This document shows positions 33,600-45,000 of a stretch of 64,000 nucleotides of DNA, piece by piece. Position numbers and translations under genes: made by a program. The notes below the pieces were generated by a model. That model ran no database searches. It was not told the origin of the DNA and saw only the letters and a list, made by a program, of their open reading frames with translations. Positions within the stretch are counted from its first letter, which is position 1, and each line of letters begins with the position of its first letter. This DNA is from Diphasiastrum complanatum (Eukaryota; Streptophyta; Lycopodiopsida; Lycopodiales; Lycopodiaceae), in assembly GCA_029204225.1 (NCBI GenBank), contig MU832048.1, forward strand, positions 1 to 64,000, read 5' to 3'.

Positions 33600-33985
33600 C
33601 CCCAAAGCTATGGAACTGGCAATCAACTGCAAAATAGGAGCTTCCACAATCTAGCAAGATCTCCACAAGCAAGGCAAAACGCTAGTGATTGTAGGAAGAG
33701 GCAAGAGTGGATAGACTTACTCTCTGTTTTCATGCACTCCACTTGCCACCTCACTGAGTGCACAATGATTCATTAGCAGGACAACTTAGATAATTGCCAA
33801 TTCATAGGCGTACTCACTTACTCTAGGTAGGTCCCATAGGACATTGATAATAATTGTCTAGCTAGTGGATACCACCCCTAACAAACTATTAGTAACACTT
33901 CTCTTATGTAAGTCTTAACCACATATGTGGTCAAGGTAATTTGTGGTATTGTATGGTTAATTGGGGTTAAACCAGGGATGTGACA
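33600..33985 (-). mobile_element. Gypsy 3' LTR (left end uncertain)
   Basis: On the minus strand the LTR would start TGTCACATCCCTGG at 33985, immediately after a polypurine tract CTAAGGGCGGGAGAA (33986-34000). The left border is a guess. Confidence 0.5.
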
Positions 33986-34830
33986 TTCTCCCGCCCTTAG
34001 AATATTTATGTCCTTAAAATCTAAAATTAGAAAAGTTTCTCCTTGAACGTATTTCTTGTTTTCAAGAGTCATCATCTTCGGAGTGTCCTTTTCTTTGAAC
34101 CAAGCACTTAGTGACAATACAATTTCTCAATAATATTTCCTAGATATCCAACATTTTTTCGGGTTCTAAAAGAACTCTTTCAAATATGTCTTTCATGAAA
34201 TTCAAGTTATATCTGGAATTAAGCTTATTACCTTCATTGAATTATTTGGTACGATCCACAATAACATGTAGACAACTTGTAGACAATCACCCACCTTGTG
34301 CCCATGAGTTTTTTATATTAGCATAATGTTTGTCCCTATTTTGGGCACTTTGAACATTTTCTCATGCTATTTGTAACATCTCTTGCATGTCGTGCTAGAA
34401 ATTGGCTACTTTTTTAACTTTGATATGTTTTGTTTTGACTTCAATATGTGAGCTAGGTTGAAATCTATACATATGCATAAACAAGCAAAAAAAAGTAGTT
34501 GAGTGTTTACTATTGTTAGGCAAACTTTATCAAGGGAATGTATTTTGTCCATTGAAGTTGCTTAAAAGACATATGCTCATGCCCTAAGCATTTGTTCCGC
34601 ATTATGATTAGTTCTCTTTGTTTGGCCACTTGATTTCGGATGCTCAAAACTTAAGGGGCTTTTATAATATGAAATACGGACGACCAAAAGGGCCTTGTGA
34701 ACTTCTAATCTTGGTAAGTTACAATGTCATTAGGTAATCCTTATAATCGAGTGGATTAGAAAAGATAACAAAGCCAGAGCCTTGATCCTTTTGAGCATTT
34801 GTGACAATTAGCTACTTCATGTTAGCAAGG
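33986..34830 (-). mobile_element. Gypsy integrase fragment (older element)
   Basis: Minus-strand translation near 34650-34560 gives EHPKSSGQTKRTNHNAEQML, the third catalytic block of a gypsy integrase, with degenerate flanking sequence. Together with gag/RT pieces at 37735-38990 it may be the 3' part of one old element later split by insertions. Confidence 0.7.
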
Positions 34831-34832
34831 CT

Positions 34833-35385
34833 AACACTGCAACAAAAGCGTGGAAGGGGATGCAAGCAACATTTGAAGTTAAGACTGTAGCAAATCAGCT
34901 TCATTTACGAAAGCAGCTATGCTCTTAAAAATGTCAGAAGGAGAATCTCTGGCAGATCATTTCTTAAAGTTTCAAGCAATTATTGACCAGATGGCTGCAA
35001 TTGGATCAGATATAAAGGAAGATGAAACTCTTGTATCACTGCTTCATAGCCTGCCGGAGTCTTATGTTCAATTCGCCTCCATTTTTGGAAGCATTAGTCA
35101 TACTCATGACATTACAAGCATCAAGGCATCTCTGCTTCAAGAAGAACTAAGGCGCAAATATCTATCCTTTGATGGCTATCACAATGGGCATGACACTGCC
35201 CTTTATGTGGCAAGCAAGAGAAATCCATTCAAGAGCAAGGGAGAGCACAACAAGGAGGAAGGAGCCACGTGCAACTCCTATGTAAGGCCATTTTGCAAAG
35301 TGCTGGAAGAAGGCCTATGATGAGAAAACAAATCAAGAAATTGCCATGTTAACTGAAGAAGAGGAAATAGTAGTAGCTCTTTAGA
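34833..35385 (+). pseudogene. Ty1/copia gag fragment
   Basis: Plus-strand translation begins about 34833 (AWKGMQATFEVKTVANQLHL) and continues in the open frame 34919-35320 with LKMSEGESLADHFLKFQAII, EDETLVSLLHSLPESY and LLQEELRRK, a UBN2-type copia gag. The C-terminal zinc knuckle is frame-broken: CNSYVR in one frame, then HFAKCWKKAYDEK and a stop at about 35384 in the next. No LTR or pol is attached. Confidence 0.85.
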
Positions 35386-35443
35386 ATTTAATGATGTATG
35401 TAGCTTCTTGTATGTATCACTAAAATCAGAAATCAAAATTCAC

Positions 35444-35607
35444 AGTCCATGTATAGCTACATAGACCACACACAATGGTGTGTGAAGATGTAGATCTACG
35501 TGTAGGTAAAAGACAGTTTAATCATAGTCCATGTATAGCTGCGTAGACCACACACAAATGGTGTGTGATGCCTTGGAGTCTACATGTAGGTGATAGTAGA
35601 ATTCAGA
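35444..35607. repeat. 82-bp tandem repeat with CACACA hairpins
   Basis: Copies start at 35444 and 35526 (AGTCCATGTATAGCT...), each containing the short palindrome CCACACACAATGGTGTGTG. The repeat probably lies in the copia leader or internal region next to the gag fragment. Confidence 0.85.
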
Positions 35608-36060
35608 AAAGAAATATGATGTTTTGTTTGAGGGAGAGTTTGTTGGTGTCAAAAAAGAAAGAAGACGAGGAAAGAGAGAGGGAGAAGGGGAGAGAGGTGA
35701 GATGGAGGTTAGCTCAAATGCTCAATGTCATTGCTTATGGAGAAACCTTAACTAACACAAACAAAAAGCATGGAAGAAATGGAAATAACAAGCAATCACA
35801 ACAATAGCATAAGCAAGAGTGATTAGCAAATGAGGATGCCTGAGCTCTCAAAATAGTAGAGTCTCCTCCTCTCAATTAAGCATTAAAATAGAGTACATGA
35901 GGTGCCTTTTTATAAATGGGGAAGGCCCTTGCCCCAAAATACTATTGCGTTTTCTATTCACTATTCTGTTTTGTAGAGGTTCGTTATGTGATGTTTTATT
36001 TTTCTCTCCCACGTAGTTAATCATTGTCTCACATCTGTGAGCTAGGGTGCTTTGCACATG
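35608..36060. other. No recognised content
   Basis: A purine-rich patch (AAAGAAAGAAGACGAGG) followed by AT-rich DNA; a possible LTR, but no termini found. Confidence 0.35.
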
Positions 36061-37278
36061 GGCTGTCATGACATTCATGCAGGATTTCGGCCTTTACATC
36101 ATCATTTTTTGGCACACAAACCTTTCCATTTCGGAAAAGTAACCCATTCCTAGTGGAATAGTCTTTTAATATCTTGTCCTGAGGAGAAATCTTGGAATCC
36201 TGCATTCCAAGCTCATCACTACATCTAGAAGAACCTACCAGGACGTCTAGCCAAATACGACCGAAGTACCTATCGGTCTTATGCAAATCTCTTAAGGATA
36301 GATATAACTCAGATTGGATCTCAGAAAAGCTTAACTGATTAACCTCTCCAATCCGGACATCCACAACACTATTAGAAATACCCTTTCGGTACTCAATGTC
36401 ATAATGAAATTCTTGGAGCATTTTCGACCATCTGGCCTTAAGGTCGACCGCATCGTTAATATACTTTAATACTTGACTATGGTAAACTGGGAGCCATACA
36501 AATAATGTCTCCACACTTTCAGGGCATGAATAACAACAAAAAGCTTCTTGTCGTAGGTGGAATACCGCCTTTTAGCAGGATCTAACTTCTTGCTTTCAAA
36601 TATAGGACTGCACCTATAGCATAGTCACTGACATCCGTCTCAAGTACATACGGCTTGTTAGGATCCACTATGTGTAAAACAGGTGTTGTAGTTACACAGT
36701 ATTTGAGGTTCTCAAAACTATGATTTAACTCTTCAGTCCAACTAACCGGAGGACTGAACTTACTGTGTCGGCTCGTTCTTTTAGCCCCTTTGATGACATT
36801 TGTCAAGGCCAATGCAATTAATGCATAACGCAAGATAATCTATGAAAAAATATTGTAAAGTCCAAGAAGGACTTAACCTCCCGGATGGTTTTAGGAATTG
36901 GCCATTCACGAACTTGTCGGACTATATTTGGGTCAATTTCCAACCCATGGTCCGAAATAACGTGACCGAGATAAAGTAATTTTTTTTGGAAGAAAACACG
37001 TTTGGACTCCTTGGCAAAAAGCTTCTCCTGTCTAAGTAACTTTAAAACAGTCCTGAGATGCTCCTCATGCTCCTCCAAAGTCTTACTATAGATGAGAATA
37101 TTTTCTAAGTACACTATGACAAACTTTACCAGATATGGACGAAGAAGATCGTTCATCATCTGCTGGAAAGTAGCTGGAGCATTTGTCAAGCCAAATAGTA
37201 AAACCAGAAACTCATAACGGCCATATCTTCTTGTACAAGAAACCAACTTCGGATCAACACACCTCTTTCGGCATGTAG

Positions 37279-37292
37279 TGGCTCTGATACCA
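37279..37292 (-). promoter_or_regulatory. tRNA-iMet primer-binding site
   Basis: Minus strand TGGTATCAGAGCCA, the usual complement of the initiator Met tRNA 3' end, 2 nt from the LTR end. Confidence 0.92.
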
Positions 37293-37294
37293 TA

Positions 37295-37734
37295 TGTTAG
37301 ACTCTCTCTTACCGCAATACCTCCAGGTGCCGGTTAACCACAAGAGACCGAACGATTCACATTCCACCCCGCCATAGGACCTAATCCAGGTCCACCCTCT
37401 GTGCCCTGGCCTGTGACCATATAACGTAAGATCCGATCTCCATCCGAGGCAGTGTCCCATACCACTGCCTAGGCTCTCGGCCATCTCCCGCCTCAAGCTA
37501 GCACGCATTCTGGCCATGTACACACTCTTCATCCACCTCCTGCTAGGTAGATAGGGCAAATGAGTCCTCCTCCCCTTTTATACCTCTAGTGGGAGGCTCC
37601 AAGCCATGCGCACGTTCTAGATGACGACACGTGGCAACCATGCAGGTTCACGAGTCATCGGTCAAGTCAACAGGCCCATTCATCGTCCAGTCTCAAGTTT
37701 AGGTTTGGGACCCAAGGGAGTTGGGTCCCTCACA
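37295..37734 (-). repeat. Chromovirus 5' LTR (440 bp)
   Basis: On the minus strand it starts TGTGAGGGACCC and ends AGTCTAACA, i.e. TG...CA. It is directly followed by the primer-binding site. It matches fragments at 2695-2986 and 24290-24372. Confidence 0.88.
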
Positions 37735-38990
37735 CTAAACCTATACGGTTGTTGGAAGATAGGATGGCTACCAGGTATTAACTCTATCTTATAATCGACT
37801 CTCCGAGTTGAGGCTCTTGCTATTACTTCAACTGATGAAACCATTGAATGAGGGAATACTTTACTTTCTCATAAAATAGAGACATTTTGCTTGTCATTAT
37901 CGTTGAATTCAATAGTTAAGCTATCAAATTTTTGGAAGTAACATTGATAGCCAAAGTTTATGTCTGTGTAAGTTCACGACGTGAAAATTGATTCGCTTGA
38001 TATGTCCTGATAACTCTAGCTCCAAGTTTGGTACCTTGACATCCTAAATTTTGGAATCAGCTCTTGAAACTAAATAAACCATATATCGATGCTCGTTTGC
38101 CTTAGTGGCCACCTTAAGCTTTTGCATATGATGAGAGTTAATGATGTTGTGAGTGCATCCAAAGTATAATATTAGTTTCATGTCTTTCCCTAAGATTTTA
38201 CGCTGAAGGTGCAACTATCCATTAGACCCGAAATATAACATACTAAATTGACATCGACACTTACAAATTTAACCAAATCAATTTGAAGTTTTTTTTGTAA
38301 TTTACTTGAGTAAATCAATAGCCATTGCAACATATGACAACCTATTCCTTCGATTTGGGCAATTCTTCATGAGGTGGGTGCCCTAGCTTTTTACAATGAA
38401 GCAAAGATTTTTTCTCATTGCCCTTATTTTGTCTATCTTTTGATTTTGCAACATTCTTTTTGTTTTTAGGTTTTTTTTAATGGACAACTTCATCAAGTTC
38501 AATAAAAGAGATTAAGGGCACTTTATTCATAAAGTCTGTAAACACTTGGATATACGTATCCAAGCTACGGTTGCCCATGCAACACTCTATTAATCGCTTG
38601 TTAATCTCTAAATCGTCCATGATCATGAAGGCAAACAACAAGGATTGCTCATTGAATTTGGCCCATGTCGTGGGTTTGGGTGTTAGTTCCCTCCACCAAG
38701 AGGCGACCTTTGCCTCAAGATATAGGAGAATCGAGGATATTCTTTTATCCTCAATTACATTGTGAAGTACATTGACCAACGATCAATCCAATCCTCGACC
38801 ACTTTGGATTTCCTACCAACATCTCAAGTTGGTAGCCCAAGTGGTTGGATGTGACACATTGCAATTGGTCAAATAGGTGTTGCAGTTGTTTGTAATTATT
38901 TTCATGGAGTTCTAGTACCGTTTGCCTTTGTTGGTACTATTTTCGACCATTATAAGTTGATATGGTTAAAGACAAGTAATCCAGACCATC
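37735..38990 (-). mobile_element. Older gypsy element: gag to RT start
   Basis: Minus strand: gag core (38779-38477, EAKVASWWRELTPKPTTW and SLDTYIQVFTDFMNKV), a degenerate zinc-knuckle zone (about 38390, LHCKKLGHPPHEELP), a decayed protease region and the RT start VDYKIELIPGSHPIFQQPYRF (37797-37735). The RT is cut exactly where the LTR at 37734 begins, so the chromovirus inserted here. Confidence 0.8.
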
Positions 38991-41550
38991 AAACTTACTA
39001 TCAAGAATGCATGTCTTGGAAAACCCTAATCCTAATAGTAAAGATAGCTAGCATTTGTTAAGTTATAGTTGGACTAACTACCAACACATGATTTCATCAA
39101 GTTTTGTAATGATTCTCGTTACATTTAGTAGAACTTGATGGCACGAAAGTCAATATCTCCACACACACACACTGTTAGAACAAGCCTAAATCAATATTGC
39201 AAGAGCTTTTCAACAATATACTACTTTAGTTGTTAGAATCCCAAAATTATTTTAGAACTCTTGTTTAACAATCCAACCAAATTCGTACAACATATGCCAA
39301 TGGCTTACATACCATTCATGTTTTACCCGATTGTTAAACCATACTAAATAGTTATGAGACTTCAAAAACTAGTAAGTTTTATTCCTTGATCCAAAAACTA
39401 TTACATATAGTTAGGTAATGGACATTAAAATTCAATAAAAGGCGGCTATAGCTTATTAATACCATCAATATTGCAATGTAACAAGCCTAGAAAATTTTAG
39501 GGTTAAGTTGTCTATTTTGAACAACAAAACAAATCTATAGCGTAACCAACCTACTTAGACATTTGTAATCAAAAGTTTTTAAAGATTATCCTTCAATCAA
39601 TACAATGCTATAGTAGCCAGTACAATAAGCTCAATCAGAGCTAAGACGTAGTGTTGACTATCGATTAAGATTAGACCCTTTCTGGCTTGTCAAATTAATG
39701 GCCTTCTCCCTTAAAATATTAGTAGGCAAGGATTGTAAGATTCTAAATCTTGTTAGTAGGTAGTGTTGCTCAGAAGCAAGAGTTTGCTCATGAACCCATT
39801 TCAAAAGCGTTGGATTTCAAACCATGCACCAAGAATTTCAGTGCTGAAGACTCATCAATCTTCTGGCAATTGACAAAAATCTTCCTCCAATATGCAAGAG
39901 TTCATTGTGAAGTGGCGGTTATGGATCTCCACTTTGAAACTCCTTCGAATTTGCCAAGACCTACAGTGGAGTGCCTATTAGCCTTTTATCCGTGGTGGAC
40001 GTGAAATGACTGGATGGATGGGGGAAAGCATGGGGGGAAGCATGGAATGAGATGATAGACATGTCAAAAGAGGGATAGTGATATGTGAGGGGTTCATAGG
40101 AGAGTAGCATGCACTTTTTTGAACTATGAGTTGGTATGAGATATGCATGAACGAGTTTTAGTGCTTTGCAAAGGATCTTTTAGTCAACTCGTCCACGGAT
40201 CAATATTCACAAGCATGAAAAAAATCTTTGTGGGAGTGGATGACGTATTTTGACATGCATGGAGTGCTTTTCTAGCCAAGGGTCAAAGATCAATTTTCTT
40301 GAATATAAGGAGTTCTGGATCACGATGCCCATGCAAGAAGACTTTTCTTGGACAAAGATACAATATATGGTTTAAGGTAGGTGTCATTTGCTTATAAATC
40401 TTGTCCTTACAAAATATGCGTGTTTGTCTTTGGTAATGAATATTGAGGTTGCCACTCCCTCATCATTGTGATGGTGAATCTAGGGTTGATGGTTCCATTC
40501 ATTTATGTGAATCTCAAAGGTCAATTCATGGGGGTTGGATTTGAATGAAATCATTAAGAAATTATAGATTCAAATTCATCGATAAGACGATTTCTATCTT
40601 CTTCTAAATTCCTCATGGATTAGTTCATATTGGCATGGATGTTTGGTACCACTTTAAAGAGTGTCCTCGTTGAGTGGAACTTGAAGTCCCAATGAGTTAG
40701 AGGGTCCAATCTTAATTGCATCAGCAAGATAAAGTATTCATTTCAAATGCATGAGTGAATCAATGGAGTGTTAGAGTCATATGAGTCCTTAATCATAAAG
40801 AAAGTTTTGAATCTACTAAGGCTATGTCTTAATTAGTCACATTCCCTCTTACACATTAAGTGTTGTTCTCTACAAACATTTTTTTGTTGATTTGCAAAAA
40901 TATTGGATGGTCTTGGAATACGTCTTCTTGCACCCATTTTGTCTCCACGGTAGGATCATTCTTGAACTTCAACAAGTATATGATAGATAGTTTTCCTTTT
41001 CTTCTTGGATTGGTGAACATTTTTTACGATGCATTTCGGTTGAAGCATTTCCTCTTCCCAGTTGTGTCGAGAATTCTTCTTTAGGTTCTTGAGTTGGTGC
41101 TAGTCCAACTTACTTTTTAAACAAACTCATATGGAACTTGTCATAAAACTTCCAATGCGAGAATATCTTCAATTTAGAAGTGGCATTGTTGATGACTTTT
41201 TAAACCTGAAAATGTCCACAAATTTTCATAGCTAATTTAGGATATAGTTTTATTTTATAATACTTATTTCTTAGCTACATTTTGTCAAATTTACAAAAAA
41301 CATGTCCTTTCTTGGTAGCTTACCACCCTCCAACACAAATATGCGTGTTTCATTTGTTGTTTGTGGTCGAGATATGACTAGTTTTTTGTAATCATGAACA
41401 AATGTATCACAAGCATAAAGTGTTTCATTAGTCATAAGCATAGCTAATATTATAAAGTTACTATACACTACCTCAATTGGTGGTTTTGAGGCACATTATC
41501 TCTTAGGTGTTCAATAATGGTTTTGTTGTAACCTTACTTTGTTCTTCTTT
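38991..41550. other. AT-rich stretch, no gene recognised
   Basis: Only short shadow frames. A short CA run lies at 39161-39173. Parts near 41100-41250 vaguely resemble the gypsy integrase C-terminal region but are too decayed to call. Confidence 0.35.
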
Positions 41551-42085
41551 TTGAGGGTGAGAATAGGAAGATATTTCAATGTTGTTTCCAAACTATCCAA
41601 CAAAGTTGTTCAGAAGTTATTGGTAGACCTTGTATCCCAATTCGATCCACTAATTCTGGGTGCTCCATGTAACTTAAAGACATGGTGAGTGGAGTGAGTG
41701 ACTACCAGTCCCTTGAGTTTATTCTTTCATGGAATAAATGCCCGTGTTCACTAAATTTGTCAACAATTTTTCAAGTCATTTTCTTGTATGTTCTTGTCCC
41801 AAGTAATATTGAAACAAAATACATGGCAAAGTGTTCCCAAAAAGCACTTGGTATGGGTAAGACATGGAGTAGTCATGGAGTATTTTGCCTTGTTTCATCT
41901 TTGTTTTGCTGGCATGTGGAGCAAGCATTTACAAAATAACAAACGTCTCTTTTACAAAATTGAGAGTGAAGATTGGTAGACTTGTTATATCTTGTAGCAT
42001 TGAGCAATTTGAGTTGCAAACAAAAACTTATGCAATTGAACAAACATGAATGATGCATTTTGGAAAATGCCAAGTCCAACTTCAT
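41551..42085 (-). mobile_element. Highly decayed gypsy integrase
   Basis: Minus-strand translation shows VNACSTCQQNKDETRQ (about 41930, end of the HHCC finger) followed by LLHVLPIPSAFWEHFAMYF (core entry) and ELVDRIGIQGL (about 41640, cf. the SDRD block). Stops are frequent. This is an old, divergent insertion. Confidence 0.7.
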
Positions 42086-45000
42086 GATTCATTATTGGAC
42101 CAAAAATGATAAAATTTCAAACACAAATGACAATACTAAAAAACTATTTCAAAGCTTTAGGATGTGGATAATAGACAACTTTTCTTGTGAAAATGTTTAT
42201 TGCACGGTTGGAAGGATAAATATGGGTCCTGTAGTTAAGGCACGCTTAATTAAGCTTGTCAAAGATTTTTTATTCTTTAGTATTCCAACAGAACTTGATT
42301 CAACCTTTTAGTGAGATCATGGAGAGAAAATGCAATTAGAGCATACATTACATGAGTATTTGATAATAGGAATATAGACCTAGGAAGTACTTCATGGTTG
42401 TCTTTAGGGATGATCATTCTAGCGTTGTAGTTATCTTGTTGGGATCCATTTGGATTTTGTTCTTAAAAATCATGTGTCAGATTAGAATTTTTTGGGGAAA
42501 ATCTTCAAGAATCTAAAATAATTATAGATAGACATTTTTGAAGCACATTAGTGAGGGTAGATAATTGCATTGGCTTTGGCAAACAAAACATTGTTGATCA
42601 CAATCACAAAAACAATGTGAGATGTTCTTTAGGCTTCTCACTTTTATTTTTCTTGAAATCTAAAATGTCATCAAAGATAGTGCCAACAACTATGCGATGA
42701 GGTCAAAAAATAGTAACCATCATGCGTATGAGAGTTGTGAGAACATTAGTAAACTCGAAAGGCATAATTATGTAGTCATAAAGTCTTCAAATCTAAAAGT
42801 GCTTTTCTGCACATCTTCTTGAACAACCTTGATTTGATGATATCCATTGATAAATTAATATGGCTACACACATGCATCTTGGAATTTGTCCATAATGTCA
42901 TCAACCCTATGAATAGGAAATTTGATTCTTCAACGTTATCTTATCGAGAGCCCTATGTCCACAAACATGCAAAAACTTTCATCTTTCTTTTGGAATATCA
43001 AAACTATATATTAATAAGACCAATTCCTAAATCAATTTTGATTTTGAATCTCTTTTTGTTGTGAATAACTAATTAGATATTCATGCCTATTAGTAGTGCT
43101 TATTGGAATACTATCAATCTTGTGATTTTGTAGTCTTGATTGTAGCAAAACATTTGGCAATCCATCACAAAAAACAAGATGAATATTGAGAAAGTTTGTT
43201 GCAAAAGCATCTTGAGTCTTTAATTTCCATATCACGTTTAATAAAAAGTTAATAAGAACAAATTGCATGTTTTAGAACCTTTTTCGTTTGGGTATGACTA
43301 ATAGTACATTAGATTGCAATTGTGAATAACTAAGGCATAGCCTTAGTAGAGTTGTGTGTGTGTGTGTGTGTGTGTGTGGTGATTGATGATTCTAAGACAT
43401 GATTAATTTGCTTATGCATTTGAGATAGATATTTTATCAAGATTGGACCTTATTACTTGTTATGATATCAAGTTTAATTCAAATGACAATTGAGAATCAA
43501 GAATTGTTGTTGATTTCATATGGTACTAATATGCTGGTATGTGCAGGTATCTGTTAGAGCCTATAGATCTTTGCCAACTAATCTCTATGGTACTAGAAAG
43601 AATTGTATTGTGATTTTGTGTCATGAATTGACTCCAAGATTCTCTTAGAGAACCAAAAATTCAGTTTTTTTTTATGGAATTCTTTTATGAGACCAACAAT
43701 TGGTATTAAATATTTGCATAACAAATTTCCAAAACGGAGGTTTTTTTCATCTTCATATCTTTATGCTTTTCATGTGAATGAATGATGCAACAATGTTTCT
43801 ATATTGAATATTTATTTTTTCACTTTGATTAGTTTTTTTAGGTTAGTTTTTGTGCACATTAAATCATATTTTTACAATTTGAGGGTATCAAGTTGAGTAG
43901 AAGGAGAGAGGGGGTTTTATTAGAGTGAACCTTGAAGTGAGGGGTGGTTAGATAGAGAAAATAGGTAGAAAAAATATTAGAGACATGACAATAGAGAGTA
44001 GGAGAGAAAAAGAGCAGGAGTGGGAGGAAAAAATTCACGACAATGTAGTCAAAATATGGGACTTTCTTCTCCATAATTCATCACTAATAGTGAATGATAC
44101 ATGATGAAAGTGTTTAGGCTTTTTAGAGGTCTAGTATGCCAAAATTGGAATGGTGAAAAGGTAGGGTTTGGCCCTAGATCTCCACCATTGATCAAATCAA
44201 TGGTTTAATTGTACTATTTTGACAATGACCACAATCTTATGAATTGTGTACATAAAACATTATGAAGATGTCATTTGGACTAACTTGGTTCCCTCTCAAT
44301 GATTTTCACACATGTGGCCTCCATTTTGTCAAGCTATAATATTCCATATTTATGCCTCAAATTGATATTCACCAATTTGGACTATTTTTTAGATTCTCCC
44401 TCAAATTCAACTTGATGCCAAAGAATCACCATCCATGCTTATTATAATCGTGATAAGACTTCCTTGATGAAGATTGACTTCCAAGAGTCATGAAGAGCTT
44501 CCTTCCAAACACAAAATTGATTTAGCTCCTCCTTGGAAACATTTCAAAGCTTCCATGCCTTGTTATGATTTTCAAAACTATCCCTACAAAAATAACTAGT
44601 CCAAAACATACTAGTATTTTGCATCATCTCTAAGCATCAAAATAATATGGTTTTTCCAATTTTCTATCATCAACAATGATTAGTCTTACTTAAAACAAAC
44701 TCAAGAGTAAGTAGGTGATAAAACCATTCTCATTGTGGTCTCCTTTTTATCTAAACTTAAAACATATGTTACGTCCAATGATAATTTTCTAAAACCCATA
44801 TCAAGAAATTTAGTCGCCAAGTTTTGCCACAAAACCTCTCTCTTCAAGTGTCAAGGCCTCATACTAGAATTTTGCATGAATTGAAGATTTGAAGCAAAGA
44901 TAGCATTTTGATTTTTACAAATCCATATCCTTAACATATCATGAAGAAAAACATTTTCCTTCATGCCAAAGCTTCGACTAACCAAACAAGATCTTATCAA

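Larger units (their letters stand above)
36061..37734 (-). mobile_element. Chromovirus with 5' LTR, PBS and gag/protease deletion
   Basis: Read on the minus strand: 5' LTR 37734-37295, PBS 37292-37279, about 30 bp, RT palm from 37246 (RRYGRYEFLVLLFGLTNAP), YLENILIYSKT, RT thumb, RNase H (36833-36582, VLETDVSDYAIGAVL), the RNase H/integrase linker (36514 down) and the HHCC start ILHECHDSP (36070), where it stops. Gag, protease and the first RT third are deleted. The catalytic YLDD reads YLEN, so this copy could not reverse-transcribe. Confidence 0.9.
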
